Positions 1 through 10,923 of a stretch of 64,000 nt of DNA are shown here, piece after piece. Both the position numbers and the translations under genes were made by a program. The DNA is from Camellia lanceoleosa (Eukaryota > Streptophyta > Magnoliopsida > Ericales > Theaceae), in contig CM045770.1 of the NCBI GenBank assembly GCA_025200525.1, forward strand, positions 82,205,347 through 82,269,346, given 5' to 3'. The notes beneath the pieces were generated by a model that had not been told where the DNA came from, made no database searches, and saw only the letters and a program-made list of their open reading frames with translations. Position 1 is the first letter of the stretch. Each line of letters starts with the position of its first letter.

Positions 1-2360
1 TTGCGGCTCGAGATTGGTACTTGGAGCTTCCCGAGGCGGTTTGACGCATCGTGGACGAGGCGGGCTTTGGTTCTTCTGCGCAGGGTCCGACTCGCCTTCT
101 TGCTGCACAGCCTCTTCTAGCCCGAAGAGAGAGGTGGTGGGACACCACCGACTCGTTCCACCTATCATGGCGGGGAGACATGACGATGACTCCACGACTT
201 CTCGGTGCTCACCGCCATCGGGGTAGGTGATCCGATCCCTTCGACAACGACATGGATGAGTGGACCGCCGCCAGATCTATTACTTGGCGCGCTCGCTTCT
301 TGCAGCGTCTGTGTTTCGTCGCTTCTCTGGTTCGAGTGCGATTCGGTGCAGCCTCTTCTTGTTGACGCAGCTCTGATGACTCAGGAGGCCGTGGATAGAT
401 ATGCACGCGACTTTCTGATGTTTTTGCTAGGGACGACCCTCTTCGCCGACCGGGAGAACACCGTGTCCCTCTGCCTTCTCAGTGCACTGGTGGACGTCCG
501 GGACGTCTTGCGTTTCGACTGGGGTGGTATGGCTCTGGCCACCCTCTACGGCTACATGAGCTCAGTCTCTCATGGCGTGGCGATTGTTCGAGGCTCTTGG
601 CGAGCTTGGGAGGTCTTCTTCCGCTTTACATTTTGCTTTATACTTTCAGATTCTCGCACATTGCACACAATCGTAGTCGCTTTACACTTGTCAGATAATC
701 GTACACCGCACACACATACTCGGCTACAATCGCACAACACCTTTGCTACACGGCTTTGTTATTTCTGCTTTATTCTGCATTCCGCTTTATCTGATAAACA
801 TTCTGGTATCTGCCTTGCAGTTGTGGGTTTACGCCTACTTCCCCAGGCTGGAGCCAGTGCCGGAGACGGAGACTCCTCTAGTCATTCCCTTCTCGCGTCA
901 CTACGATGGAAGGTGCACCCGGAGGCCGCGGGAGACTTTCAGCTTCTTCCGCCGTTACTTTGACACCATCACTCCTGCCGAGGTATGTTTTACTTGCAGT
1001 TCATTTAAGCTTCACTTTTCCACTGTATATTTGCAATACCAGTAGGCAATAAACTGTATTTCAATTTCAGATCACCTGGCAGCCGTGGGCTCCTCTGCCA
1101 GCGATGGTGCGGGATCGGTTTGCCGGCGCCGTCGAGACCTCGCGTTACCGGATTTTGCTAGAGGGCCCGGTCTGTCGGGCTTGGTACCTAGGCGAGCGCT
1201 TCTTGCGTCAGACCCTGGGCTTACCTGAGCAGATAGTCCCGGTGCACCCTCCTGAGCATATGAGGGACACCGAGCGTTTCACCGCTGAGCAGATGGCGGA
1301 CTACACCATCGGCTGGGAGGCAGACGGCTTCAGAGGCGAGAGCGATTACTCAGAGTACGTTCGGACCTTCATTATGCGGCCTCTAAGTGGTGGTCGCCGA
1401 GTTGAGAGAGAGAGACCTGCGGCGCCGGCGGCCGGAGCAGGAGTAGGAGGGGGAGCGCCGAGGAGGGCTCGAGTCCGCCAGGGCAAGTGAGTCGAGAGGA
1501 CGGAGGCTAGGCTGCTTTGCCTTCTTCTTCTTGCTTCTTCCGGGGTCGGATGGGGTGACCTATCAGATTCCCTTCGCCCCTCCGCCGGCTGATCACGAGT
1601 TTGTCGGTATCCCCGACTTACCTCCGGTATGTGTTACTGCATTTCTGTACAGTCATTTCGTTTTAGTTTATTTGATATTCCATAGAATATTGATGCATCC
1701 GATATTTTTGCAGGCTTCCTCCGAGTACACCCGGCGGTCATTGGAGATGAATGCCTCCATGGCGGGGATGTTACAGCGGACCTTCGAGTTCCTAGCCTTT
1801 TATGGCCTTCCGGTATGTTCTCTCTGACATAGCTTCAAACCATATACAACCGCCGATAACTGATGCATAATACGACACTCGATACCCAAACTCACGCTTG
1901 ATATATCAGATTCATATATCGCACTCAGACCGATAAATCGCCACGGCATTCATATCAGATTCATACATCGCATTCGTGACCGATTAATCGCCACTAAGAT
2001 TCACACATCAGATTTCATACATCGTGATTCTCGACCGATAACCGCTCATGGCATTCACACATCAGACTATATATCGTGATTCGTGACCGATAAACCGCTT
2101 CATGTGTACTAATGCGTTTGCCTTCCGTACTTTTCAACCTCCCTTTCCGATTCCTCCTGTGGGTGGTGGCGCACCATCTGGACCTTCCATTTCTACTCGG
2201 GATGGCAGGATATTCCCCGCACTGCAGGAGGGCGATTACGCCAAACAAGGGCTCTAGTTCCGATGTGAGTCGAGGAGGAGGCGGAGGCATCCGAGGAGGA
2301 GGCTGCCTGCTCGATAAAGGACACTTCGGTGATGCTCCGGCTTCGCCCAGAAGAGAGTGA
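1..2360 (+). pseudogene. Plant mobile domain (PMD, aminotransferase-like) pseudogene, 5' end outside window
   Basis: PMD proteins (MAIN/MAIL1 relatives) act in plant nuclei in silencing and genome stability, and many copies live inside transposons. Visible family blocks, in order: WWDTTDSFHLSW (frame 3, near 135-170), FLMFLLGTTLFAD (near 410-450), RFDWGGMALATLYGYM, WRAWE joined to LWVYAYFPRLEP, FFRRYFDTITP, RAWYLGERFLRQTLGLP, and IPDLPP joined to EYTRRSLEMNASM. The exon model is <1-612, 821-982, 1071-about 1486, about 1567-1626, 1714-1812 and about 2138-2360. GT donors lie at 613, 983, 1627 and 1813; AG acceptors lie before 821, 1071 and 1714. Lesions are a TGA at 42-44, where CGA would fit the family, a one-base frameshift near 195, an unclear frame join between 1486 and 1567, and a last acceptor that reads CAA (2135-2137) instead of CAG. 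The family call is firm and pseudogene status is likely. Whether it was a host gene or transposon cargo is open. Confidence 0.85.
1898..2103. repeat. Degenerate tandem repeat in the last PMD intron
   Basis: About four copies of a 50-54 bp unit. Each contains a variant of CATCAGATTCATACATCG followed by GACCGATAA and CGC. It lies wholly inside the inferred last intron of the PMD pseudogene, between the donor at 1813 and the damaged acceptor near 2137. Confidence 0.75.
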
Positions 2361-4235
2361 GGACAGATCCCTGCCATGAGGCCATTGATGATGTTGATGA
2401 CCCAGACTTTTGCTATTTCTTTTATTTCTTTTCTTGTACTTTTCTCTTTTGTTGGTAGATAGAGTACTTTGTACTGCCGCAGGCAGATCTTTGTTTCCCT
2501 CAAACTTTGTACTTGAAGAGATTATATGAAATGAAACAAACTTTTTGTCTAAAAAAAGAGTGTTATATCTGTACATATCTGCATCTTTCATACTTTGCAC
2601 TGCATTGCATCATATTACACCTCAAATGTAAATGATATTGATCTGTTGTCTGAAAACTGAGCAATTGTACTATGATAATCGGATAACCAACCAATTAACA
2701 GCAAAACAGCTCATACAAACCACTGCCCAAAACTGGATACAAAGCCCATACTCTGCTGGGGGACTAATCATTGGGATTGACTCAGACGCAACCCATAACA
2801 CAAAGATTCGGTTCATTCTCACACAAGAAACCCCGAACAAATAGCCCCAACTGACGAGACGGATCACAAAGTCGACACTTGCCAGTCGAAACATACTCGG
2901 ATGTCCCAAATTTTCCCTTTCCTTCTCTTGCTTTGCACGGATGTAGAGAATGGCACAGCATTCTGAGCACAAGCAATTACTTCTTGGAAAATGATGGGTT
3001 CTCAACCGGGGTATCGAGCCTACCATAGAATACGACGAGACAGACTCAAACAAAGAAACAAAAGGCACACGACCTGACATAACGAGACATGCTCGGAAAA
3101 GACTCGAAGCCAAAAGCAAGACCGACAAATCAGAAGACACGACACACGGACGTGTTTACAATGCCTTCAGATCTCGAGGAGCAAGTTCCTCCGAGTGTTA
3201 TTTCCCACCCTTTCTTACTTGCGATACTCACATCACTCGGCCCTCAAGCTCGGTTTTTCTCACAAAACCCTTCTCCTTACTTTTCTCTCAACTTACTCCT
3301 CTCTATTCTTTATTCTCTCATTTTTCATCCCTCCCCAGAGTAATTGATAGATGAATAGGAAGTTGTGGGTTCACGCCCAACACTGCCAGCTTACGGCTAT
3401 TTCTTCTGGTAGATAAAGTGCCTTTCGGGCAAGTACGTTGGCAATGAGGGGGAAAGACAGAAGACTTGACTCAATTATGCCCCTAGTTCGTCACTTTGAC
3501 CATTTTTTGTTTTCTAAAACAGTTTTGATCAAAATGAGAGTTGGATTAACACACTTATTCGATTTTTGATTTGAAAATCATGTGAATCAGGCTGTGAGCA
3601 CTGAAAATTCTCCTTTTTGGGTCCAAACATGGTCCAATTTTGAAAATAAAACAGTTTTCGAGAAAATAGATCAACCTCAGTAAAAATTTTCAAAAACCAT
3701 TTTTGCAAACAATCAACGCTCAATGAGCGCGGAACTTACCCTCGAGATGCGCAACCTCGAATCGGAGATGATGGAAAATTGCCCCTGGCTTAAAGGGGGG
3801 GAAGGCAACGGAAAGTTGCCCCTGGTTTGGACGGCAACTCAGGGCAACTTATGGCAATGGATGGCAACGGAAAGTTGCCCCTTGTTTGGATGATGCCGCA
3901 GCATGTTGTAAGCCAGTCCTCGTTGATGACAATCGGACCCTCGGACGCGGAGGAGTCGAAGATGGCTTGAATCAATATATGAACACAGTCACCTGGAAGG
4001 TGTTAGTGGTTTGCCTTCAAGATGAAGTTGGTCACATAATTTCGGGTTGCTGCAATTGAGACATTGGATTCGGAGGAGGCACAATTTGATCAAAACCATG
4101 ACATGGACCGAGACGCTATGGAAGCGTTGGGGGCTGGACTTCAAGATGAAGTTGCCTACGTATCCCAAACATGGGAATCAAGCCTTACGTAGTTCCGGTT
4201 AAGGTACACTCGGGTATTTTAACCTTCACTGTTTA
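2361..4235. other. Noncoding flank downstream of the PMD pseudogene
   Basis: No credible coding frame. 2361-2560 is T-rich and looks like a 3' untranslated region ending in a short A-run. 2600-3500 shows nothing recognisable. 3780-3880 repeats the phrase GGCAACGGAAAGTTGCCCCT. Two blocks around 4017 and 4138 share TTCAAGATGAAGTTG. On the minus strand 4152-4197 reads GGAACTACGTAAGGCTTGAT, then GGGATACGTAGGCAAC. From memory this phrase is common in untranslated parts of plant Ty3/gypsy elements of the Tat group, which would fit a minus-strand element spanning this part; that assignment is an inference. Confidence 0.4.
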
Positions 4236-4475
4236 GGCTCTAATTTTTGCCAAGGCGCCTGTTGCAGGTTTTCGACCTTGCGAGCTTTGTCTTGCTTTTT
4301 CCTTTTTTTTTTCTTTTACATTTTCATTTCTTTCTTTTCTTTTCTCCTTTTGCTTCTTTTGTATTTTTCTTTTTTGTATTTTGTATTTTTTTTTCTTTTG
4401 CTTTCTTTTTCTTTGCTCTAACTTTTGCCTGGGCCGCCCTTCCGAGTTTTCGGCCCAGCGAGCCTCTCAAAGGGT
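4236..4475. repeat. Two diverged copies of a short block around a polypyrimidine tract
   Basis: Copy one (about 4227-4280) and copy two (about 4416-4470) both follow the pattern CTCTAA, TTTTGCC, a GC-rich stretch, GTTTTCG, then GCGAGC. Between them lies about 130 bases almost purely T and C. The phenylalanine-rich frame across it is a low-complexity artefact. Function unknown. Confidence 0.5.
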
Positions 4476-5516
4476 AAAAGTGTAGCAAGTCCATGCCAAA
4501 TGGTTTTGAGATTAAAGCCTCTCCGTATCCAGGAGAGCGACTGTTGTATTGATTTGCAGGAAAAGTCCATCACGGTTGCTTCTCGAGCTTTGCTTGGTGG
4601 GATCTGATCTCCTTGATCTAACTTTGATGCCTCTTGTTCGAGGGCTGCTTCAAATTGGGCCACACAGGCGTTTCATGATACTGATCGTTTCGAACGGATC
4701 CAGTTTGCAACAGATAAATCAAATCTCGAGGCTGGGAGCGATCCTGGGCTGCACCATCTCAAGAGCGATTCCACACAGGTCTTCGCGAGACTGCGCAAAA
4801 TATTTTGTTTTTGAAAGTTTTTAAGAAAGCGACAAATCGCTCGTGTTGAAGATAGTGTGGAACTACCGATCGTGCCGTGGTCCTTCTCAAGATTTCACGC
4901 CGACAAGCATGATTTCATTCATTAAAAGCTTAGCAGGCCTCTCTTTCTTTCAAGATGATCAAAATTTTGCAAAAAACCCGAGGAATTCCTTCCTCTTCGT
5001 TTTTATCACCGCAGTGTTCGAAAAGGGTTTTTACGAAAACTTCAGGTCATTACAACTATGTTCAAGGCACAAGAGAACAGGCGATGTGCACTGTCGTTCC
5101 ATTCACATTTTCCGGCACGGCTAACTCAAATAGCAACAAATACGGAACGTGATAGCCACAACTGTTTCATTCAGATTTGTTGGTATAACTGGCTTCTCGG
5201 CAGAAACAGACTCAAAAGCAAAAACAACTGTTTATAAGACAAAACGGTGTTTGAGGCAACAACCCCGGAATCACCTGGTATACTATACAAGAGGGACTGA
5301 CTCGTTATGACAAGACAGACCCCGTAAGCAAAAAGACTGACTCAATACAGAGAGACAGACTCAAAAACAAAACAAAAGACTGACTCGACACCCAAGTCAG
5401 GATTTACAAAACTAGCATTGACAGGTGCTCAAAAATGCGTGCCAAATGCCACATCCAAACATGTACTGCATAATCGTCTGCAGCGGTTCACCTTCCGATT
5501 ACATACTTGCAAAGAT
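4476..5516. other. Noncoding DNA, no gene seen
   Basis: Short frames exist on both strands but none shows family-like composition. The stretch from about 5205 to 5400 is peppered with GACTGACTC and ACAGACTCAAA words, a loose short-motif repeat also glimpsed near 3040-3060. Nothing else is supported. Confidence 0.4.
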
Positions 5517-6435
5517 TCAGATCCTCAAAATCCAACAACCGAAGCGGTGACGGACTTTATCGAGGTAGGCGGAGGATAACCCGTTGTCAATCAAATCTTG
5601 CACCTCGTCTTTGGAGGCTAAATTGCTTGTCGGTAGCATGGCCAGATCGGCCGGTGGTACGACAAGATCGAGTAGGGTCATGAGTGTCGTGGAGATTCTT
5701 CGGAGAGGCCGAGGCTCTGTGGGTTTAAGGTGTCCCTCTCGCAAGGATTTAAAGCGCCTTGGACAATGGCATATAGAGAGCATGGAAGACCTCGCGCCGC
5801 AAGGTATTTTGGAGTCTCGAGCACTCTTGCTAGATGCATTGGCGAACGGATCGCGGGTGCGGCCTTGGGTTTCGATCCTTCCTGATGCGAGGTTGGAGCG
5901 AGAAGAACTGCTTTTGGCATGACGGCCTATCCCGATTCTCGATTGATCGGAGTTGCCTCGGGCGGAGTAGGAAAGTATCCTCCAGCCTTTTTGACATAAT
6001 CTGCGGATATCTGTTGCTTGTTCATCCTCCGGCTTTAAAGCCTCTATCGCCTACGTTAGCTTGTTCGATAGGGTCGGATCCGCCTTCATCTTGCCTTTGT
6101 CTCGCCTCGCTTGATCTAGAGTTTGGTTCGATGCGTTGCTGTTATAGCCGAGGCCATCTCCTTGGCCGAGTTCAATTACAATTCGTCCCCAAGAATGGGC
6201 TCTTGGGGTATAAAGCCTCCCAAGATATGGTGCCGGTGGTAAACAGACATCCCATAGGCGAGATCCGCCACGACCTTTGAAGATCACCTATAATTCCCAT
6301 TAGTTCAAATGTAGTAGGCTCATGAGCCCGATATAGTTGAGGGGTCCAAATTGATGTGCGGCAAAGCACTGGTGGATGCGCATGTCAACAGAGTCTCATC
6401 CTCAGGTAATTCTTGACTCAACGCCGCCATTATGA
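5517..6435 (-). pseudogene. Decayed coding segment with coiled-coil character, family not recognised
   Basis: Read on the minus strand from about 6435 leftwards, short open stretches follow one another with stops and frame changes: an acidic start (MAALSQELPEDE), a segment with FELMGIIGDLQRSW, one with HHILGGFIPQEPIL, then a charged heptad-like part (DQARRDKGKMKADPT, later EALKPEDEQATDIRRLCQK). Further frames run on to 5517. Composition suggests a coiled coil of the type seen in some plant transposon-carried proteins. It lies antisense to the PMD pseudogene and in the sense direction of the LTR at 7179-9984, so it could be a broken retroelement gene. I do not recognise a domain and assign no function. 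Confidence 0.35.
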
Positions 6436-7155
6436 CCACGATCTCTTTTGAGTTCTCACGTCATGTTCACCCCGCCGAGGAGAAGACACTGGCCGTTTCG
6501 ATCAACTCTCAATCTCGAATCAAACGAAAAACAAGCAAAGATTTCAAATTTCAAACAAATCAAACACGGTGTAGCCGATCAATCGCGACTCTACCATCGA
6601 TCATCGTTCCGTAATCACTATTCAGAATCGAATCGACACCCGCAGACATAACTGATTCTCAACAACACTGATGCTGGTGCCCTCAGGCCTGATACCCAAT
6701 CTTGCAAACTGATATGTGTGTTCCTGTAGAGATACACTCTAAAAGCACGTAGCAGGTAAAAGAGAGCCAATACACCCCTATGTTGGGGTAGGGTTTCCCT
6801 GTCCTATTTTGTCAGGAGCTAGGGTTTTACTACGCACACAGCGGTTTCAAACAACCTATATCGGGTAAGCAACCTGTCCTAGCTTGGAATGGTCACTATA
6901 GATCCGAATATGCACTAGGTCGAATGGTCAAAAAGGGTGTCCTGGTAAAATCGGGGTTTGTGTTCCTATACTGGCAGAGCCTACAACCGGTCAGCCTTAT
7001 GGACATGCCTTGACAAGACAAGCCTTCGGCAAACCGCTCAGGAATAGCAGATGACCAACACGATGTCCTAGGCACACCAATGCACATGCAATGCAAAGAA
7101 ACACATAAGTGTAGTCAAAACAGGATATCACGAGTTCGAGTCAAGTTCTCTAAAC
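6436..7155 (-). other. Untranslated leader-like interior of element E
   Basis: This stretch directly follows the LTR D1 and its primer-binding-like site when read on the minus strand, so it occupies the position of a retroelement leader. It has one 66-codon minus frame (7096-6896) without recognisable features. No gag-like motif is visible. Confidence 0.35.
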
Positions 7156-7173
7156 TCCCCAGCATAGTCGCCA
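7156..7173 (-). other. Primer-binding-like site of element E
   Basis: The minus strand reads TGGCGACTATGCTGGGGA five bases inside the end of LTR D1. The position next to an LTR end and the TGGCGAC start fit the primer-binding sites of plant Ty3/gypsy elements. The priming tRNA was not determined. This site is the main reason to read D1 as a 5' LTR rather than a solo LTR. Confidence 0.6.
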
Positions 7174-7178
7174 GAAAC

Positions 7179-9984
7179 TGTAGACGTCCCCCAAACGCCC
7201 CGGAGGTTAAGTCCCGCTCGCTCAGATTGGTTTACTACGCTCGACTCGATTTGTGTCGGTTCTTAATCTTGAACCAAAGAGTCCAAATCCAAAGAAATCG
7301 CTTGAGAAAACAGATTTTGAAAAGTAGTGCCAAACATGAACTGCTTTGCTGACATGTAGTCGCCACCTAAATATTTTAAAATGGGAAATTTAGGAAACCC
7401 CGACTCGGTCAAGGCCACATGTCCGTCATCACCAAAGTGGTCTTGGCTCGGAGCTTAGGTACGATCGGGAAGGTCACTATGAGCATTCTTTCGCCCGGTT
7501 CAAGACCGCCTCTACTAACCGTGATATCCGTTTTTGAAAACATTACATGCTCTTATTCCAATTATTAGCCCAGAATTACTATGTTATGCGCGCAGCAGAC
7601 AAGTATAGACTAGATTGCCTAATTTGGAAATAAACATTGCATATCCGTTCGTTTTGAAAACAATTCGAAATTGCTACTCGCAAGTAGGCTAAAATACGGA
7701 TTTCAATGAGTTATTCCAACTCAAACAATCCAACCTTCACCCACAGGCATTCAGTCAGTTTATCTCACATAAGCACTTAGCCTCATGGTAAGCATACTGT
7801 CATGGCAACATTCACGCGCATGTGGTATGCTAAAGCATAAATATTTACATCGTACTCCGTGCCAAAACAATAAACTAGTTAGCAGACATGCATGTCCCTA
7901 GGTCATGTTAGAATGACTAATGCAACGCATATAGAGTTTAATCTAGACAGGCCCGATTATCCTAATCGTGGCATGTGGAATGCGACAGATAACACGTATT
8001 CAATTTGGAATTGAAAATACAATGCAGTTTGTATGATGTACCGAGCCCGATGCATGTCAACAAATGCATGGATGCACGCATGCATAGCATAAGGTATGCT
8101 AAAATAAACGTGCCCTAATACTAACCATTAAAAGCAGGTAAATAAAAGGGAAGAAAGACGTGGGGTTGGAAGACATACACCCACTCACGCACACTTATTA
8201 CAATTGCGCCCTCGCCCGGAGGGACCAAAAGAATAATACAAATAATTAACTACGCAAGCTAATTAAATATTACAAATTAATTAAATTAACAAAATAATTA
8301 ATCTAAGGAAAAATAAAGAACCGCCTCGAGGGCTCAATGCACGCGGCCGATTCCGCTTCGAATTGCAATCGCCATGCCTAGCTTGCTCGCTTTTCCTCGC
8401 TTTGCATCTTAGAAGACCGCCACAGCCCTAGGAATACTACCTTAGGTATCAAGATCACTACCGTCAGACAAAAACTTCCACGGCGCAAGTGATTGAGCTC
8501 ATCGGCATCGAATTGATCCATCGGCCAGAATTGATCACGGCCGGCCAAGACTAAACACCGCCAATCGAATGCTCAAGCAGAACTCCGCAACTCACAAAGA
8601 AGAGGACAACAACTTGCATGGCAATGCAATTCAAGCAATTTATGCATCAAACACATTCCTTATCATGTTGATGACTCAAAGGAAGGTGTGCCTCGGTTCT
8701 CGGACCACCAATCACGTATTTCCATGCATGATGGCCCAAAGAACCAAGTGTGCAACTTTGATTTCAAATGCATGCAATGCTAACAAGCACATGCAAGGAG
8801 TACTAAAACAAACACTTAGCAATGTCATATTAGGGCATAGTAAGCATAAAATGCAGCCAAGACACGCTCTTCAAACATTCGAAACTAAGCTCCCTTAAGA
8901 GACCAAATCTTGCCCTTTTCAAGGACAACAAGGAGAGGGGGTGCACCCCTCCTTCTTGGGACTTTAAGGCATCATCTACACCACTGAAATCCCTCAAGAT
9001 TTCAGTGGTGAAGAGATCCAAGCACCAAAATCCCGGAGCTCAACAAAATAGCACAAAAATGAGGCCTTTCAAGGCCTAAGAGAGGCCAAACTTCCCCAAA
9101 GCACAAAGTACCCTTAATAAACTATCAAGAGGACTAAAAAATAGAGCTTTTATGTGTTGATCACCAAGCACAAAAACAGTCCTAAACTAGGTAAAAACAA
9201 GGTGCAAGAAAGGGGTAAAAATGACTAGTTTCTTACCCTTGAAGCTTTTCTTCAACAATGGTGACCTTGATGTCTCCTTAAGCCTCAAACCAGTCAAGAA
9301 CACCAAGAATAGGCTCTTAGAACTTCAGCTCCAAGAGGAAGGTGAAACACTAGGTGCTTGTGTGCAATAGTATGAACTAAAACACCTAGTGTACAAATGA
9401 ACAAGGAAAAGAGAGATAGGATAGATATAGGATTTCTAACCTAAAACCAGAGCTTCTTCTCTGTGTTTTCTCCCTAAAATGTCTAACTCTTCTAACCTTT
9501 GAGCCAAGAGAAGAGAGGGTTCTCTTATAGACAACAAAGCTTACAAGCTAAGTCAATCCAAGGCTCATCCCTCCATACACGTGTATGGAGGGGAAACAAA
9601 TGCTACAAAGCTGTCTGAAAATATCTCCAAAAATAGCTGTAAAGTCATCGGCAGGGCAAAATGGTCATTTTGCCAAAAAGAGTGCCGACCGGCACAAAAT
9701 AGTGCCGACCGGCACAATATATTGCCGATGGCAACACCAACCAGCCGGTGGCCTCTAGCCACTGCCGGTGGTGTGTGGGGATGCCTCACAAAGCATTCCC
9801 TGCTCCTCCAAGGCAAAGCACAAGTGTTTGGTGTAAAACCAGACACAAACAATGAAGTTCGAGATCCCGAGGCGGCGTAGCCGAGAACTCCGGGAACTCC
9901 AAACAAACACAAACATGGATAATCACCGAGTGTTCAAGCGGTGACGTCCAAGTCTTGAGGACGGTCAAAAATGGGGTGTCTACA
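7179..9984 (-). mobile_element. LTR copy D1, probable 5' LTR of element E
   Basis: The + strand begins TGTAGACGTCCCC and ends GGGGTGTCTACA, an inverted TGTAGAC/GTCTACA pair. Large parts recur at 10924-14217 (opposite orientation), 17285-23265 and 61660-64000. Shared landmarks are a block with GAGTCGCCACCTAAATAT, the phrase CATGTCCGTCATCACCAAAG, repeated ATGCATG-rich stretches, and TTGGAAGACATACACCCACT. GC-palindrome clusters sit near 8515-8550 and 9685-9740. The right border falls inside the protease frame of element F, so it is an insertion there. No matching left LTR is visible, so the element is truncated or its other end lies outside the window. Confidence 0.75.
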
Positions 9985-10923
9985 CAGAGTCTCCATTTGC
10001 CGTTGGGAATTTTATTACCAGGTGGTAAGTGGATGTCACAGCTTGGAAAACATTGAGAACCATGCATCTAAGTATGACGTTGTAGGCGGAGGGGCAGTCG
10101 ACAACCAGAAAGGTAAGAATCTTCGTAGTCTGCCTTGGGTGCTCACCGATAGTGATAGACAAGTCAATGGACCTAGTAGAGATTACCCAGTCTCTAGTGA
10201 AGCCAACTAAGGGTGTTTGCAGGGGTGACAACTTTTCTTTGCCAATCTGGAGCTGCTTGAAAGCATTAAGGAAGATAATGTCCGATGAGTTGCCATTGTC
10301 AATGAGCACCCGTCGAACTTTGTAGTTGGAAAGGAGAGATGAAATGACCAGCAGGTCATCATAGGGGTATCGGATGCCTTTACAATCTTCATCTGTGAAG
10401 GTGATCGGTTCCGACTACCGCTTAGGTTGCTTGGGAGGTCAGTTGACTATTGTTACTTCTTTGTCGGACCCTTGTCTAATTCGTCAGAGTTCGGCCCGCT
10501 GTGCTAACTGAAATGGTCCACCGCCTACGAGTCCACCTGCAATGATCCTAATTTCTCCAGTTGGGGGAGTTGGGGCTCCTGGAGCTCAAGGTTAGTGTTG
10601 GCCTCTATCACCATCTCGCCGGGGTTGGTCAGTCGGTCTTGGTGAGGTGCTTCTGTCAGTTCGCTTTGGGGGGTCAATTCTAGCCCTTTGGTGAGGTCGG
10701 GATGCAGTGAACTGAGTTAGGCGTCCCTGACGAACCAGGTCCTTGACCTGATCCTTGAGATTGATGCATTCATCCGTGTTATGGCCATGGTCATAGTGGA
10801 AATGGCAATATTTGGACTGATCCCATTGGTTGGAAGGAAACTTGGAAGGTTGGGGCCACTTTAAATTGTAATCTTGTTGGATTTGGTTTAGGAGGTGCTC
10901 CATTGGCGTATTAAAAGGGGTAT
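9985..10923 (-). pseudogene. Tat-like Ty3/gypsy element F: gag C-terminus and protease, truncated
   Basis: Read from 10923 leftwards. The gag C-terminal part has YCHFHYDHGHNTDECINLK, the Tat-type cysteine/histidine motif, then DLVRQGRL and an arginine/proline-rich linker. An aspartic protease frame starts near 10395 and contains VLIDNGNSSDIIFL, where Tat-lineage proteases have IDNGSSADIL-like active sites, then TPLVGF, VVDCPSAYNVIL and a YHLVIKFPTANG end. The frame is cut off at 9985 by LTR D1; no reverse transcriptase or integrase of F is in the window. Polyprotein processing and particle formation would have been its role. Family call is firm; the copy is dead. Confidence 0.85.

Noticed and set aside
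205..963. 252-codon single-exon reading of the PMD region
   Set aside because: Runs through the intron 613-820; family alignment requires the join WRAWE to LWVYAYFP.
3375..3450. Possible tRNA T-arm (GTGGGTTCACGCCCA)
   Set aside because: No D-arm, anticodon arm or acceptor stem fits around it.
4247..4477. 76-codon phenylalanine-rich frame
   Set aside because: Translation of a polypyrimidine tract.
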